Assembly: GCF_000719865.1 (NCBI RefSeq)
Contig: NZ_JOID01000001.1
Span: 186,001 to 250,000, forward strand
DNA length: 64,000 bases
Direction: 5' to 3'
DNA from: Streptomyces albus subsp. albus
GTDB lineage: Bacteria > Actinomycetota > Actinomycetes > Streptomycetales > Streptomycetaceae
How positions within the stretch are numbered: position 1 is the first letter of the stretch; the number at the start of each line of letters is the position of its first letter. Position numbers and translations under genes: made by a program. Below are positions 23,701 through 31,813 of the stretch, in pieces. A model generated the notes under the pieces. The model did not search any database and was not told the origin of the DNA. It worked only from the letters and a program-made list of their open reading frames with translations.

Positions 23701-26281
23701 GGGCTGCCTCCGGCTCGGCGGTACCGGACCCGGCGGTATCCGGCTCGACCGCACCGGGCTCGGCCGCGTCCGGCTGGGCGGCGTTCAACTCGGCGGCGTC
23801 CGGTGCGGCGTTCTCCGGGGCCGGGGCGGGCGTATTGGCCTCCGGCGCGGACGGAGCCGTGTCGGGCCCGTCCGCCTGAGCGTCAGCGGCATCCGCTCCG
23901 GCGCCGGACTCCGCCTCGGCCCCTGTGCCCGGTCCGGCAGCCGGCTCGCCGGAAGCGGCGGCTCCGCCGGCCTCCGGCTGTCCGCCGGGCGGGAGGGCGG
24001 CCTCGCCCGCGGCCGGTCCGGATCCGGCATCGGCCGGCGCCGTGGCGGAGGCGTCGCCGGCTGCCGACGCGGCGTCCGCCGGCTGCGCGCCGGGGGTGTC
24101 CCCCGGAGTCGGCCCGCAGTCGGCGGGTGCGGCCTGCGCTTCCTGCGCTTCCTGCGCTTCCTGCGCGATGGTCTCAACTGCCGCTTCCTGTGCGGCGTCC
24201 GAGGGCTGGGCGGCCTGCGTCGCGGACTCGACGGCCGTGTCGGCCGGGGCGGCGGCGTCGTCCGCGCTCTCCGGGCCCCGCGGCGCGGCGGCCGACTCCG
24301 CTTCCGGAGTGGCGGCCGGCGCGGTCTCCCCGGCTTCCGGAGCCGGGTCGGTCTCCGGAAGAGGCTGTACCGCCTCCGTGGCACCGTCCTTCGGCTGTCC
24401 GTGCCCGGGCTCGGCTGCGGCGGCGCGGGCCACCCGGCGCCGCCGGCCCGTTCCTGCGGCGATCTTCACGGGCCGCTCCTCCGCCCCGGTCTCTTCGGCA
24501 CCGGGCCCGGCGACGGCGACGGCCACGGCGACCGCCACGGGGGCGTCCGGCCCTTCGGCGGCCTCCGGTGAACTGCCGTCACCGACCGGCCCGGCGGGCC
24601 CGGTCTCCGCACCGGCCGGTGCGTCCGCGGCCACCGGGTCCTGCGGTGAAGCCGGCGCGGCACGGCGCCGGCCGCGCCGGCCCCGGCTCGCGGCCGGCTG
24701 CGGGGCCTCCTCGGCGGAGGCGGTGGACTCGGTGGGCGCGGATGACACGGCCGCTGCCGTGTCCGGGCTGCCCGCGCCGGGGCCCGGTACTTCCGCCGCC
24801 GCCTCCGGAGGCTCGGGGGTCCCAGAGGTCTCCGGGCCGCCGGGGCCGCCGTCCGGCACCGGTCCGGCGGGGACGGTGAGTTCGGCCGCGGCCGGCTCGG
24901 GAGCGGGCTGCCCGGCGCTGCCGGCGGGCGCTTCCGGCTCGGCCTCGGGGGCGGTCTCCCCCGTTTCGGAGGCGTCCTCGGCGAGCGGCGTGAGTCGGTC
25001 CGCGCCGCCGGCCGCGCCCGTCTCCGGGGTCACGGCCGTCTCCGGGGCCGTGGCTACCGTGTCCGCGGCCGGCATGTCCGCGGCCGGGGCCGGGGCCGTC
25101 TCCGTTCCGTCCGCCGCGGCGGGGTCCTGCCCGCCGTCCGTGCCGGGTTCCCCGGGCACCGACGGCGCGGGCTGGACGGCGGCCGCGGACTGGGCCACCT
25201 CGGGGGGCAGCGGGGCGGCAGCACCTGAGGCACCCTCGCCGGCGCCGGGAACGGCAGCAGTACCGGCAGCGGTGCCGGCATCCGCATCGGCGGTGCCCGC
25301 CTCGGCCGGCGCGGCCGTCGTCGGCCCGGGGACGGTGGCCGCGGGCGAGGGGTTCGACGGGGCGTCCGTGCCGGCCGGCCGCGCCGACCGGGGCCCGTGC
25401 TGCGTCGGGATCTCGCCGAGCTGCGGGCCCGGGAGCGTGGCGGACGGCTGCTGCGCGTACGCCGGGATGTCCACCGGTGGCTGCTGCTGCGGTACGCGGG
25501 CCCGCGCGGGGGCGGGCGCCATTCCGGGGAACTGCCGGGTGGGAGCGCCCGCGGGGCCCCGGTCGGCGAGGGAGCGGACGACTCCGCCCGTCGTGCCGCC
25601 CGCCTCGGGGACCGGGGGACCCGGGTGGAGCGGCCGCCGGACGGGCGTCTGCGGCGGTGCGGCGGCGGCCGGTCCGGACAACGGCTGCTTGCTGAACGGC
25701 TGTTCGGAGGCGGGGTGCGGGATGTACGGCTGCTGCTGGTGCTCGTACGGCCGGCGCTCCTGCGGCTGCTGCTCCCGCGGCAGCTGCCCGAACGGCTGCT
25801 CTCCGTGCGGTTGCTGCTCGTAGGGCTGCTGCTGCTCGTAGGGCTGCTGCTGCTCGTAGGGCTGCTGCTGCTCGTACGGCCCGGGCGCAGGCGCGTACGG
25901 GGCGGCCGGTCCGGTCTCCGGCTGCGGCAGCGGTCCCGTCAGGGGGTCGGGCAGGGGATCGGTCAGCGGGTCGTACGCGGGCTGCTCGCTCCAGGCGCCC
26001 TGGGCGCCGGGCATGAGCAGCATGTCGTCGCCGCCGGCGGGGGCCGCCGGCTCCGCGGGGCCGGGGTAGGCGTACCCGGTGCCGGAGACATCCTGGTGGA
26101 AGGAGGAGTCCTGGTGGTACGAGGGGTCCGACTGGTACGAGGGTTCCGACTGGTACACGGGACCCGGCTGGAACGAGGGGTCGCCCGCGGAGTCGCCGGG
26201 AGCCGCGTGGTGCGGTGTCCCCTGCTGTCCGCCGGCGTTCTCCGGCAGCCCCTCGTCCGGGATCCGGCCGGTGTCAGTCAT
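20774..26281 (-). CDS. cobT: BluB-CobT fusion with a giant disordered N-terminus (cobalamin lower ligand)
   Basis: 1835 residues. About 1-1260 is low-complexity: Gln/Tyr/Pro repeats (PYEQQQ) near the start, then a very long Ala/Glu/Pro/Asp-rich acidic region with five-residue units such as AAQPD and TVEPD. About 1262-1474 is a BluB-type nitroreductase (RRDIRNGF, AAHHAPSVGHSQPWDFVVI, GVGWVSFFDEREM), which makes 5,6-dimethylbenzimidazole from FMN. About 1480-1835 is CobT (DKALGEAW-like start, TKPAGALG, AGDHGVHAQGVTPWPQEV, TGEMGIANTTVSAAL, LDGVSAGAAALAA), which activates that base. The fusion couples two consecutive steps. ATG at 26281 has GAGGGG 6 bases upstream. The role of the acidic extension is unknown. 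Confidence 0.9.
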   Translation of the reverse strand: MTDTGRIPDEGLPENAGGQQGTPHHAAPGDSAGDPSFQPGPVYQSEPSYQSDPSYHQDSSFHQDVSGTGYAYPGPAEPAAPAGGDDMLLMPGAQGAWSEQPAYDPLTDPLPDPLTGPLPQPETGPAAPYAPAPGPYEQQQPYEQQQPYEQQQPYEQQPHGEQPFGQLPREQQPQERRPYEHQQQPYIPHPASEQPFSKQPLSGPAAAAPPQTPVRRPLHPGPPVPEAGGTTGGVVRSLADRGPAGAPTRQFPGMAPAPARARVPQQQPPVDIPAYAQQPSATLPGPQLGEIPTQHGPRSARPAGTDAPSNPSPAATVPGPTTAAPAEAGTADADAGTAAGTAAVPGAGEGASGAAAPLPPEVAQSAAAVQPAPSVPGEPGTDGGQDPAAADGTETAPAPAADMPAADTVATAPETAVTPETGAAGGADRLTPLAEDASETGETAPEAEPEAPAGSAGQPAPEPAAAELTVPAGPVPDGGPGGPETSGTPEPPEAAAEVPGPGAGSPDTAAAVSSAPTESTASAEEAPQPAASRGRRGRRRAAPASPQDPVAADAPAGAETGPAGPVGDGSSPEAAEGPDAPVAVAVAVAVAGPGAEETGAEERPVKIAAGTGRRRRVARAAAAEPGHGQPKDGATEAVQPLPETDPAPEAGETAPAATPEAESAAAPRGPESADDAAAPADTAVESATQAAQPSDAAQEAAVETIAQEAQEAQEAQAAPADCGPTPGDTPGAQPADAASAAGDASATAPADAGSGPAAGEAALPPGGQPEAGGAAASGEPAAGPGTGAEAESGAGADAADAQADGPDTAPSAPEANTPAPAPENAAPDAAELNAAQPDAAEPGAVEPDTAGSGTAEPEAAQPGTVEPDAAQPGAAAPGAVEPDTAGSGTAEPEAAQPGTVEPDEAQPGTVESNAAQPDAAAPGAAQLDAAELGTELDAAQPGAAGPDEAQPGTAAPDAAEPGTAELDVAQPGTAEPDAAEPGTDESNAAEPGTAQPDGVEPHAVQADTTGPDMPGARTEEPGAAGSRAELAEPSAAETGAETADPAAAGPDVAEPTAADPGAAEPTAAEPEAVEPGAAEQPVTELPDSEPEAAPAGPAADGAAEPAPEDGTPATEPASEPAVSGPTGAGSSAPGSSEPGPAAAAAEMTTPGPHPATAETGLITTPAPATVPSPAATPTGATPISDADLAPDPGIALADRLLSARSAPRAGAPASAPDADAAPAASPEAAASTERPDESAPSGEPDRSGGTAQPAPLSGPPAPGFGDAEREAVLRVMRERRDIRNGFRKDPVPHDVLLRVLEAAHHAPSVGHSQPWDFVVIRSAETRRAMHELAVRQREAYAKSLPKARAKQFKELKIEAILDTPVNIVVTADPTRGGRHTLGRHTQPQMAPYSSALAVENLWLAARAEGLGVGWVSFFDEREMVRVLGLPEHLEVVAYLCVGYVDEFPAEPELAQAGWSKRRPLSWVVHEETYGRRALPGEEPHDLLAETLQGIRPLDAKALGEAWERQKRMTKPAGALGMLEIISAQLSGLSRKCPPPIPEPAVVAIFAGDHGVHAQGVTPWPQEVTAQMVANFLGGGAVCNAFARQIGAEVCVIDVGVTGDLPATPGLLPRKIRAGTGDFTAGPALEREEVLRAIEVGIETARDLVAAGNKALLTGEMGIANTTVSAALISVFTEKDPAEVTGRGTGISDETHARKVEVVRRGLELHRPDPEDPIGVLAAVGGLEHAALVGLILGGASLRTPVILDGVSAGAAALAARAIAPESLAACIAGHRSAEPGHVAALTKLGLRPLIDLDLRLGEGTGALLALPVVQSAARAMHEVATFDSAGVTEKS
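23280..23800. repeat. Degenerate 15-bp repeats encoding acidic pentapeptides
   Basis: Within the cobT fusion gene, many imperfect copies of a 15-bp unit encode variants of A-(A/V)-(Q/E)-P-(D/G). One 60-base block recurs almost exactly at about 23590 and 23690 (encoding EPDTAGSGTAEPEAAQPG). This points to expansion by slippage or unequal exchange. Confidence 0.75.
25823..25876. repeat. 18-bp tandem repeat encoding PYEQQQ
   Basis: GGGCTGCTGCTGCTCGTA repeats perfectly three times (25823-25840, 25841-25858, 25859-25876) in the 5' part of the cobT fusion gene. Confidence 0.85.
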
Positions 26282-26538
26282 GCGTACCCCTCGCCCATCG
26301 ATAGTGCTCCATCGACCCGCCCGCCCGGCGCGCCCGACCGCGACGCGAAGGCCGCTCATGGGATGGAACGAGCGTCCGCGCCGGTCGGTACGTCACACGT
26401 CCCCCGAGCTCCGTACCGAGCGCTCGAAACGCATGGTGCGTTCCGGGTATTGACGAACGAAGTGCCGAACGTCGCTGCGTCACAACAGTCCGCCAGCCTA
26501 CCTGGCGCGGACGTCCCGCACGGCACGGGTGGACAAGC

Positions 26539-27768
26539 TCAGAGCGGCCGGCCGATCCTGTGCCCGCACAGGAAAAAGCCCACGTCACGCTGGCGTTCGG
26601 CCCATCCGGAGTCCTGCGACGTGTCCAACTCCACAGTCTGGATCAACGCGCATTCGACGCCGTATCCGCCGTCGGTGAGAGCGCGGCCGACGGCCTCCGC
26701 CTCGTCCCGGGTCCTGGCGTGCGTGACGATGCGCTCGGGCCGCCGGGCGGCGCAGGCCGCGACGACCGCGGCCCCCCCGCCGCCGATCCGGATGGTGTCC
26801 GGTTCGGGCAGATCCTCCAGGATGTGCGGCGCCGTGCCGTGCACGGTCTGGATCTGCACGCCGTAGCGGCGGGCGTTGTCGCCGGCGACGACGAGGGCCC
26901 CGGGATCCTCGTCGACGGCGATGACGGCGGCACCGAGCCGGGCCGCCTCGACCGCGGCCGCGCCGCTGCCGCAGCCGATGTCCCAGACGAGGTCGCCGAC
27001 GCGCGGCCCCAGCCGGGCGAGTTGGGCGGCCCGGAGCTGCGGGGTCTCCGCCTCGGAGAGGACGCCGCCGTAGCCCTGGGCGGGCAGCGCCCAGCCGCGG
27101 GGCCCGGTGGCCAGGGCGGTGTCGCCGCCGGCCAGCCAGGCGTCCTGCTGGGTGACCGGGGAGGTGAAGCCGCCGATGGACAGCACGACGTTGGGGTCGC
27201 GCCAGGTGTGGTCGGCGACCTTGTCCGAGGTGAGGACGGTGACCCGCTCCCGGTCGGTGCCCAGCTCCTCACAGATGACGAAGGTGCGGTGCACCGGGCC
27301 GAGCAGCAGGGCGAGTTCGGCCGGGCCCGCGCCGGGCGCCGTGAGCACGGCGACCTTGCTGTGGGCGCGGCAGACGTTGACGGCCCGGCGCAGATCCCGG
27401 CTGTGCGCGGTGACGATCCGCGCGTCGTCCCAGGCCATGCCGGCGCGCGCGAAGGCGGCGGCGACGGACGAGACGGCGGGCACCACCTCGACCTCCAGGC
27501 CGTGTTCGGGGGCGCGGAGGGTGCGGACGACGCCGAAGAAGCCGGGGTCGCCGTCGGCGAGCACGACGGCGGTGCCGCGGTGGCCGACGATGCGGCGGGC
27601 GGCGAGATCGAGGCTGCCGAGCCTGATCCGCTCGGCGGCGGACGGCACTTCGGGCAGGGCCAGATGGTGCGGCGCGCCGGCGACGAGGGTGGCGGCTCCG
27701 AGGGCGGAGCGGGCGGCGGCGGTCAGCGGTGAGCCGTCCCATCCGATCACCGTGACCCGGTCGGCCAT
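26539..27768 (-). CDS. cobL: Precorrin-6Y C5,15-methyltransferase (CbiE-CbiT fusion)
   Basis: A 409-residue two-domain enzyme of cobalamin synthesis. The N-terminal CbiE-type methylase (about 1-190) has RVTVIGWDGSPL, VVLADGDPGFFG and VVPAVSSVAAAFARAG. The C-terminal CbiT-type domain (about 220-409) has LVWDIGCGSGAAAVEAARLG and IRIGGGGAAV. It methylates C5 and C15 of precorrin-6Y and removes the acetate side-chain carboxylate. The ATG at 27768 has CAGGAG upstream. It lies upstream of the cobT fusion on the same strand with a 257-base gap; other ring-synthesis genes are not in the window. Confidence 0.93.
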   Translation of the reverse strand: MADRVTVIGWDGSPLTAAARSALGAATLVAGAPHHLALPEVPSAAERIRLGSLDLAARRIVGHRGTAVVLADGDPGFFGVVRTLRAPEHGLEVEVVPAVSSVAAAFARAGMAWDDARIVTAHSRDLRRAVNVCRAHSKVAVLTAPGAGPAELALLLGPVHRTFVICEELGTDRERVTVLTSDKVADHTWRDPNVVLSIGGFTSPVTQQDAWLAGGDTALATGPRGWALPAQGYGGVLSEAETPQLRAAQLARLGPRVGDLVWDIGCGSGAAAVEAARLGAAVIAVDEDPGALVVAGDNARRYGVQIQTVHGTAPHILEDLPEPDTIRIGGGGAAVVAACAARRPERIVTHARTRDEAEAVGRALTDGGYGVECALIQTVELDTSQDSGWAERQRDVGFFLCGHRIGRPL

Positions 27769-27904
27769 CGTCGTCAGTCTCCTGGGAAAGTCGCGCGCGG
27801 AGCCCGCGGGGGTGGGCGGGCAGGGTGAGGGTACCCCGGTGCGCCCGGGGCACCGCGCGCCGGGGCCGCCGCTTGCGGCCGGGGGCGGGGTGGCGCCGGG
27901 CGCG

Positions 27905-28540
27905 TCAGTTCCAGTCGGCGTACGCGGCCCGGTCCCCCTGCGCCGTCTCCTCGTCGAGGTCGTCCAGGTCCTCGGGGAGCAGGCTCCAGACGATCAGGTC
28001 GGTGCGGATGTCCGTCCAGCCGCCGTCCTCGGTGCGGGTGCGGGCTATCCAGGCGTTGCGGAGCACGCCCTCGCTGATGCAGCCGGTCTTCTGCGCGACC
28101 TGCTGGGAGGCGGTGTTGTCGGCGGCGGTGCGCAGTTCGAGCCGTTCGAAGCCCTGGTGGCGGAAGAGCCACTGGGCGACGGCGCGCACCGCCTCGCTGG
28201 CGTAGCCCTCGCCGCGGGCCCAGGGCGCGGTGACGTAGCCGATCTCGGTGGAGCGGCAGCGCCAGTTGGTGTTGCGCAGGTGGACGGAGCCGACCAGCCG
28301 CTGGGTGAGGAACTCGGCGACGGCGAAGACGATGCCGCGGCCCTCGCTGCGCTCGGCGGGGGCGGCGCGGCCGGCCCAGTCGCGGGCGTCGTCCAGGGTG
28401 TACGGGTGGGGGGCGGAGGTCCAGGCCGTGACGAGTTCGTCGTTCATCATGTCCGCGAGGGCGGGCACGTCACCCTCCTCGAACGGGCGCAGCACCAGGC
28501 GGTCGGTGCTGATCGTGATGTCCGGGAAAGTGGGGGTCAT
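27905..28540 (-). CDS. GNAT acetyltransferase (RimJ-like)
   Basis: A 211-residue RimJ/RimL-type N-acetyltransferase. It begins MTPTFPDITISTDRLVLRPF, and has the IGYVTAPWARGEGYASEAV acetyl-CoA loop and RLELRTAADNTASQQVAQKTG, both typical. The C-terminus is acidic. The substrate, protein or small molecule, is unknown. ATG at 28540 follows CGGAG and matches the family start; an ATG 13 codons earlier is less likely. Confidence 0.87.
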   Translation of the reverse strand: MTPTFPDITISTDRLVLRPFEEGDVPALADMMNDELVTAWTSAPHPYTLDDARDWAGRAAPAERSEGRGIVFAVAEFLTQRLVGSVHLRNTNWRCRSTEIGYVTAPWARGEGYASEAVRAVAQWLFRHQGFERLELRTAADNTASQQVAQKTGCISEGVLRNAWIARTRTEDGGWTDIRTDLIVWSLLPEDLDDLDEETAQGDRAAYADWN

Positions 28541-28635
28541 GGGCCGCTCCGGGTCCGGGGTCGCTGGACAGCCCAGCATGCAGCATCGGCGCGGTCCGGC
28601 GCAGCGCCGGGTGGTGCGGAGGGGGCGGACGGGAC

Positions 28636-28671
28636 GGCCGCGGGCCCCGCGCGGTGGCGGGGCCCGCGGCC
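28636..28671 (-). terminator. Terminator of the metN-metI-metQ operon
   Basis: Perfect 15-bp GC stem (28636-28650 with 28657-28671), 6-base loop, about 78 bases past the metQ stop on the minus strand. Confidence 0.7.
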
Positions 28672-28687
28672 CGGGGACGGGCCCGGA

Positions 28688-28735
28688 GGCCGGTCCGGGG
28701 GCCGGTCCGGGGGCCGGTCCGGGGGCCGGTCCGGA
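28688..28735. repeat. 12-bp tandem repeat, four copies
   Basis: GGCCGGTCCGGG repeats at 28688-28699, 28700-28711 and 28712-28723, with a fourth copy changed in the last base (28724-28735). It lies between metQ and its terminator and shares the GGTCCGG core with the array at 20401. Confidence 0.85.
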
Positions 28736-28748
28736 GTGGGACCCGCGG

Positions 28749-29648
28749 TCAGGAGGTGACGGCTCCGAAGGCGGGGAGCACGGAGCCCTCGAACCGCTTT
28801 TCGATGAAGGCCTTGACCTCGTCGGAGTTGAGGAGCCGGGCGAGCTTCTCGACGCGCGGGTCGTCCTCGTTGCCCTTCTTCACGGCGAGGAAGTTGGCGT
28901 ACGGGTTGCCCTCGGCCTTCTCCAGGACGAGCGCGTCCTTCGCGGGCTTGAGCCCGGCGCCGATGGCGTAATTGCCGTTGATCACGGCGGCGTCGACGTC
29001 ACCGAGCCGGGTGGGGATCTGGGCGGCCTCCAGCTCCTTGAACTCCAGGCCCTTGTCGTCGGTGACGTCGCCGAGGGTGGCGTCGCTGCCGGTGCCGTCC
29101 TTGAGTTCGATGGCGCCGTGGTCGGCGAGGAGCTTGAGGGCGCGGCCCTCGTTGGTGGCGTCGTCGGGCAGGGCGACGGTGTGGCCGGGCTTCAGGTCCT
29201 TGATCCCGTCCAGCTGCTCGGCGTAGAGGCCCAGCGGCTCGATCTCGACGTTGACGACGGGCACGATGTGGGTGCCCTTCTGCTCGTTGAAGTCGTCGAG
29301 GTAGGGCTTGTGCTGGAAGAAGTTGGCGTCGACCTCGCCGCTCTCGGTGGCGGTGTTGGGGAGGACGTAGTCGTCGAACTCCTTGATCTCCAGCTCGAGT
29401 CCGGCGTCGGCGGCCAGCTCCTCCTTGACGTGGTTCAGGATGTCGCCGTGCGGGGTGGGGGTGGCGGCGACGACGAGCGGGGCGTCCGCGGCGGAGTCGC
29501 CGCCGGAGCCGCTGCCGGCGTCGGAGGGGGCCGAGCAGGCGCCGAGGCCCAGGGTGAGGGCCGCGGCGGCGACCGCGGTCGCGGACTTCGCGGCGGTGCG
29601 CTTGGCGGTGGTGGGCCTGCGACGGGTGGTGTTCAGCGGGGTACGCAC
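28749..29648 (-). CDS. metQ: Methionine ABC importer, substrate-binding lipoprotein
   Basis: A 299-residue NlpA-family lipoprotein. The signal peptide ends in the lipobox LGLGAC (Cys38). The mature protein has PLVVAATPTPHGDILNHV, DANFFQHKPYLDDFN and IPTRLGDVDAAVINGNYA, which are strong MetQ motifs. It captures L- or D-methionine outside the membrane and hands it to MetI. GTG at 29648 is preceded by AAAGGC. It is the last gene of metN-metI-metQ, with a 140-base gap after metI. Confidence 0.94.
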   Translation of the reverse strand: MRTPLNTTRRRPTTAKRTAAKSATAVAAAALTLGLGACSAPSDAGSGSGGDSAADAPLVVAATPTPHGDILNHVKEELAADAGLELEIKEFDDYVLPNTATESGEVDANFFQHKPYLDDFNEQKGTHIVPVVNVEIEPLGLYAEQLDGIKDLKPGHTVALPDDATNEGRALKLLADHGAIELKDGTGSDATLGDVTDDKGLEFKELEAAQIPTRLGDVDAAVINGNYAIGAGLKPAKDALVLEKAEGNPYANFLAVKKGNEDDPRVEKLARLLNSDEVKAFIEKRFEGSVLPAFGAVTS

Positions 29649-29788
29649 GAAGAGTGCCTTTCTTGCGGGTGGTTCCGCCCGGCAAAGGGTCCGGGCTCGG
29701 GGTCCGGCTCCGCCCGGTGTGAAGGGGGCGGGCCGGGGGTTCGGGTGGGCCGCGCGGGGCGGCCGGGGGTGGCGCCGGGGCGCGGGGG

Positions 29789-30499
29789 TCAGCGGCGCGC
29801 CGCGCGGAGCCGCCGCGTCCGGACCGGTCCGGCTCCGGAGCGGCCGCGCCGGGCCAGGCCGCGCACCACGAGGTCGCCGGCCAGCTGCACGGCGCTGACC
29901 AGGACGATGAGCAGCACCACGGTGATGAGCATGAGGTCGGTCTCGAACCGCTGGTAGCCGTAGGTCTTGGCGAGGTTGCCCAGCCCGCCGCCGCCGACCG
30001 CGCCGGCCATGGCCGAGTAGCCGATGAGGGCGATCACCGTGGTGGTGAGGCCGGCGACGAGGGACGGCAGCGCCTGCGGCAGCAGCGCCTTGCGGACCAC
30101 GGTCCAGGTCGATCCGCCCATCGCCTGCACGGCCTCGACGAGCCCGCCGTCCACCTCGCGGACGGCGGTTTCCACCAGCCGGGCGAAGAACGGGACGGCG
30201 CTGACGGCCAGCGGGACGACGGCCGCCGTGGGGCCGATGGAGGTGCCGACCACCAGCGTGCTGAACGGGATCAGCGCGATCATGAGGATGAAGAACGGCA
30301 GTGAGCGGCCGACGTTGACGACGGCGCCGATCACCTTGTTGACGGGACCGTTGCGCAGCAGGCCCCCCTCACCGGTGAGCACCAGCAGCACGCCCAGCGG
30401 CAGCCCGCCGAGGACCGCGTAGACGGTGGACCAGCCGACCATGTAGAGGGTGTCGAGCGTGGCGGCGTACAGCAGCGGCTGCATCTCGGACCAGGTCAC
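29789..30499 (-). CDS. metI: Methionine ABC importer, permease
   Basis: A 236-residue BPD-type permease with five membrane helices. It has VGRSLPFFILMIALIPF and the coupling-helix region VEAVQAMGGSTWTVVRKALLPQALPSL (the EAA motif), which contacts MetN. The C-terminus is basic. The GTG at 30499 overlaps the metN stop by 4 bases (GTGA), showing translational coupling. Confidence 0.94.
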   Translation of the reverse strand: MTWSEMQPLLYAATLDTLYMVGWSTVYAVLGGLPLGVLLVLTGEGGLLRNGPVNKVIGAVVNVGRSLPFFILMIALIPFSTLVVGTSIGPTAAVVPLAVSAVPFFARLVETAVREVDGGLVEAVQAMGGSTWTVVRKALLPQALPSLVAGLTTTVIALIGYSAMAGAVGGGGLGNLAKTYGYQRFETDLMLITVVLLIVLVSAVQLAGDLVVRGLARRGRSGAGPVRTRRLRAARR

Positions 30500-31587
30500 C
30501 GGGCACCTCCGCGCACCAGCAGCCCGGCGGCGGTCCCGCTGGTCCCCTCGGCCTCCGGGGTGCCCGGGGCGCGCACGATCTCGATGCCCAGTCCCTGTTC
30601 GCGCAGATATCCGATCGGCACGACGTTCTCCTCGAAGGCTCCGGGCAGTTCGATCCGCATCCGGCCGATCTGGCGGCCGGCGACGGTGTCCATCGCGGCG
30701 CCCAGGACGGTGACGTCGACGTTGTACGTCCGGGCGAGCCGGGAGATCACCGGCTGGGTGGCGCTCTCGCCGTGGAAGGTGACGTCCACGACGGTCCGGT
30801 TCTCGCCGGACGCCTGGCCGGCCACCGGGAAGAGCTCCCGGGCCAGTTCGGAGCCGGGGGTGGCGAGCAGTTCCGGCACGGTGCCGGACTCCGTGATCCG
30901 GCCCTCGCGCATCAGGGCCGCGGAGTCGCAGACGGCCTTGACGACGTCCATCTCGTGGGTGATGAGGAGGATCGTCAGCCCGAGCTGCCGGTTGAGGTCG
31001 CGGAGCAGCTGGAGCACGGAGCGGGTGGTCTCGGGGTCGAGCGCGGAGGTCGCCTCGTCGGAGAGCAGCACCTTCGGGTCGCCGGCCAGGGCGCGGGCGA
31101 TGCCGACGCGCTGCTTCTGGCCGCCGGAGAGCTGCGCCGGGTAGGAGCGCGCCTTGTCGGCGAGGCCGACCAGGTCGAGCAGGTCGAGGGCCTTGCGCTC
31201 GCGTTCCCGGCCGGAGAGCCCGAGGATCTCCAGCGGCAGTTCGACATTGGCCCGGACGGTGCGCGAGGAGAGCAGGTTGAAGTGCTGGAAGACCATGCCG
31301 ATCCGGGTCCGGGCCCGGCGCAGTTCCGCGCCGGCGCGGGGGCCGCGCCCGGCGAGCGCGGTGAGGTCCCGGCCGTCGACGGTGACCGTGCCGGAGGTGG
31401 GCCGTTCCAGCAGGTTGACGCAGCGGATGAGGGTGGACTTGCCGGCGCCGCTCCGGCCGAGGACGCCGTACACCTCCCCCTCGCGGACGTGCAGGCCGAC
31501 ACCGTCCAGGGCGGTGGTCTCCCGGCCGTCCCGGGAGCGGTAGACCTTCGTCAGGTCCTTGGTGGTGATCACAGCGGAATCCGTCAC
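30496..31587 (-). CDS. metN: Methionine ABC importer, ATPase
   Basis: A 363-residue ATP-binding subunit. Walker A is GRSGAGKST, the Q-loop is in GMVFQHFNLL, the signature is LSGGQKQRVGIARAL, Walker B is VLLSDEATSALD, and the switch His is in LLITHEMD. The C-terminal NIL domain (about 270-345, VVDVTFHGESATQPVISRLAR) binds methionine and causes inhibition by cytoplasmic substrate. GTG at 31587 fits the family start but has a weak ribosome site. A leader ORF with Cys codons lies 226 bases upstream. Confidence 0.94.
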   Translation of the reverse strand: MTDSAVITTKDLTKVYRSRDGRETTALDGVGLHVREGEVYGVLGRSGAGKSTLIRCVNLLERPTSGTVTVDGRDLTALAGRGPRAGAELRRARTRIGMVFQHFNLLSSRTVRANVELPLEILGLSGRERERKALDLLDLVGLADKARSYPAQLSGGQKQRVGIARALAGDPKVLLSDEATSALDPETTRSVLQLLRDLNRQLGLTILLITHEMDVVKAVCDSAALMREGRITESGTVPELLATPGSELARELFPVAGQASGENRTVVDVTFHGESATQPVISRLARTYNVDVTVLGAAMDTVAGRQIGRMRIELPGAFEENVVPIGYLREQGLGIEIVRAPGTPEAEGTSGTAAGLLVRGGAR

Positions 31588-31813
31588 TTTCGAGCGCTCG
31601 GCACACGGGGGCGCCGGCACGGGACATACGGGTACAGGGCGGGCCGCGGCCACCGGAGGGGGCACGGCCCGGCCGCGTCACCGCCAGGGCGTCCGGGCGC
31701 GGCCGGACGGGGCGGTCATGACGCGGGGCGTCGCGGCACGGTGCGCCCGGCGGACCGGGACGGCACGGCGGCACGGGGGCTCGCTTCGGGGCGCGAGAAG
31801 CGGAGAGGGGCCC

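Noticed and set aside
20762..24571. 1269-codon open frame on the plus strand
   Set aside because: It lies opposite the cobT fusion gene. High GC leaves antisense frames open; its protein is Gly/Arg-rich with no domain, while the minus strand encodes clear BluB and CobT.
26282..26538. Possible cobalamin riboswitch between cobL and the cobT fusion gene
   Set aside because: I could not find the conserved B12-box or the paired core in this 257-base gap on the minus strand.
31588..31813. Possible SAM (S-box) riboswitch before metN
   Set aside because: No S-box core sequence is visible; the leader peptide explains the region better.
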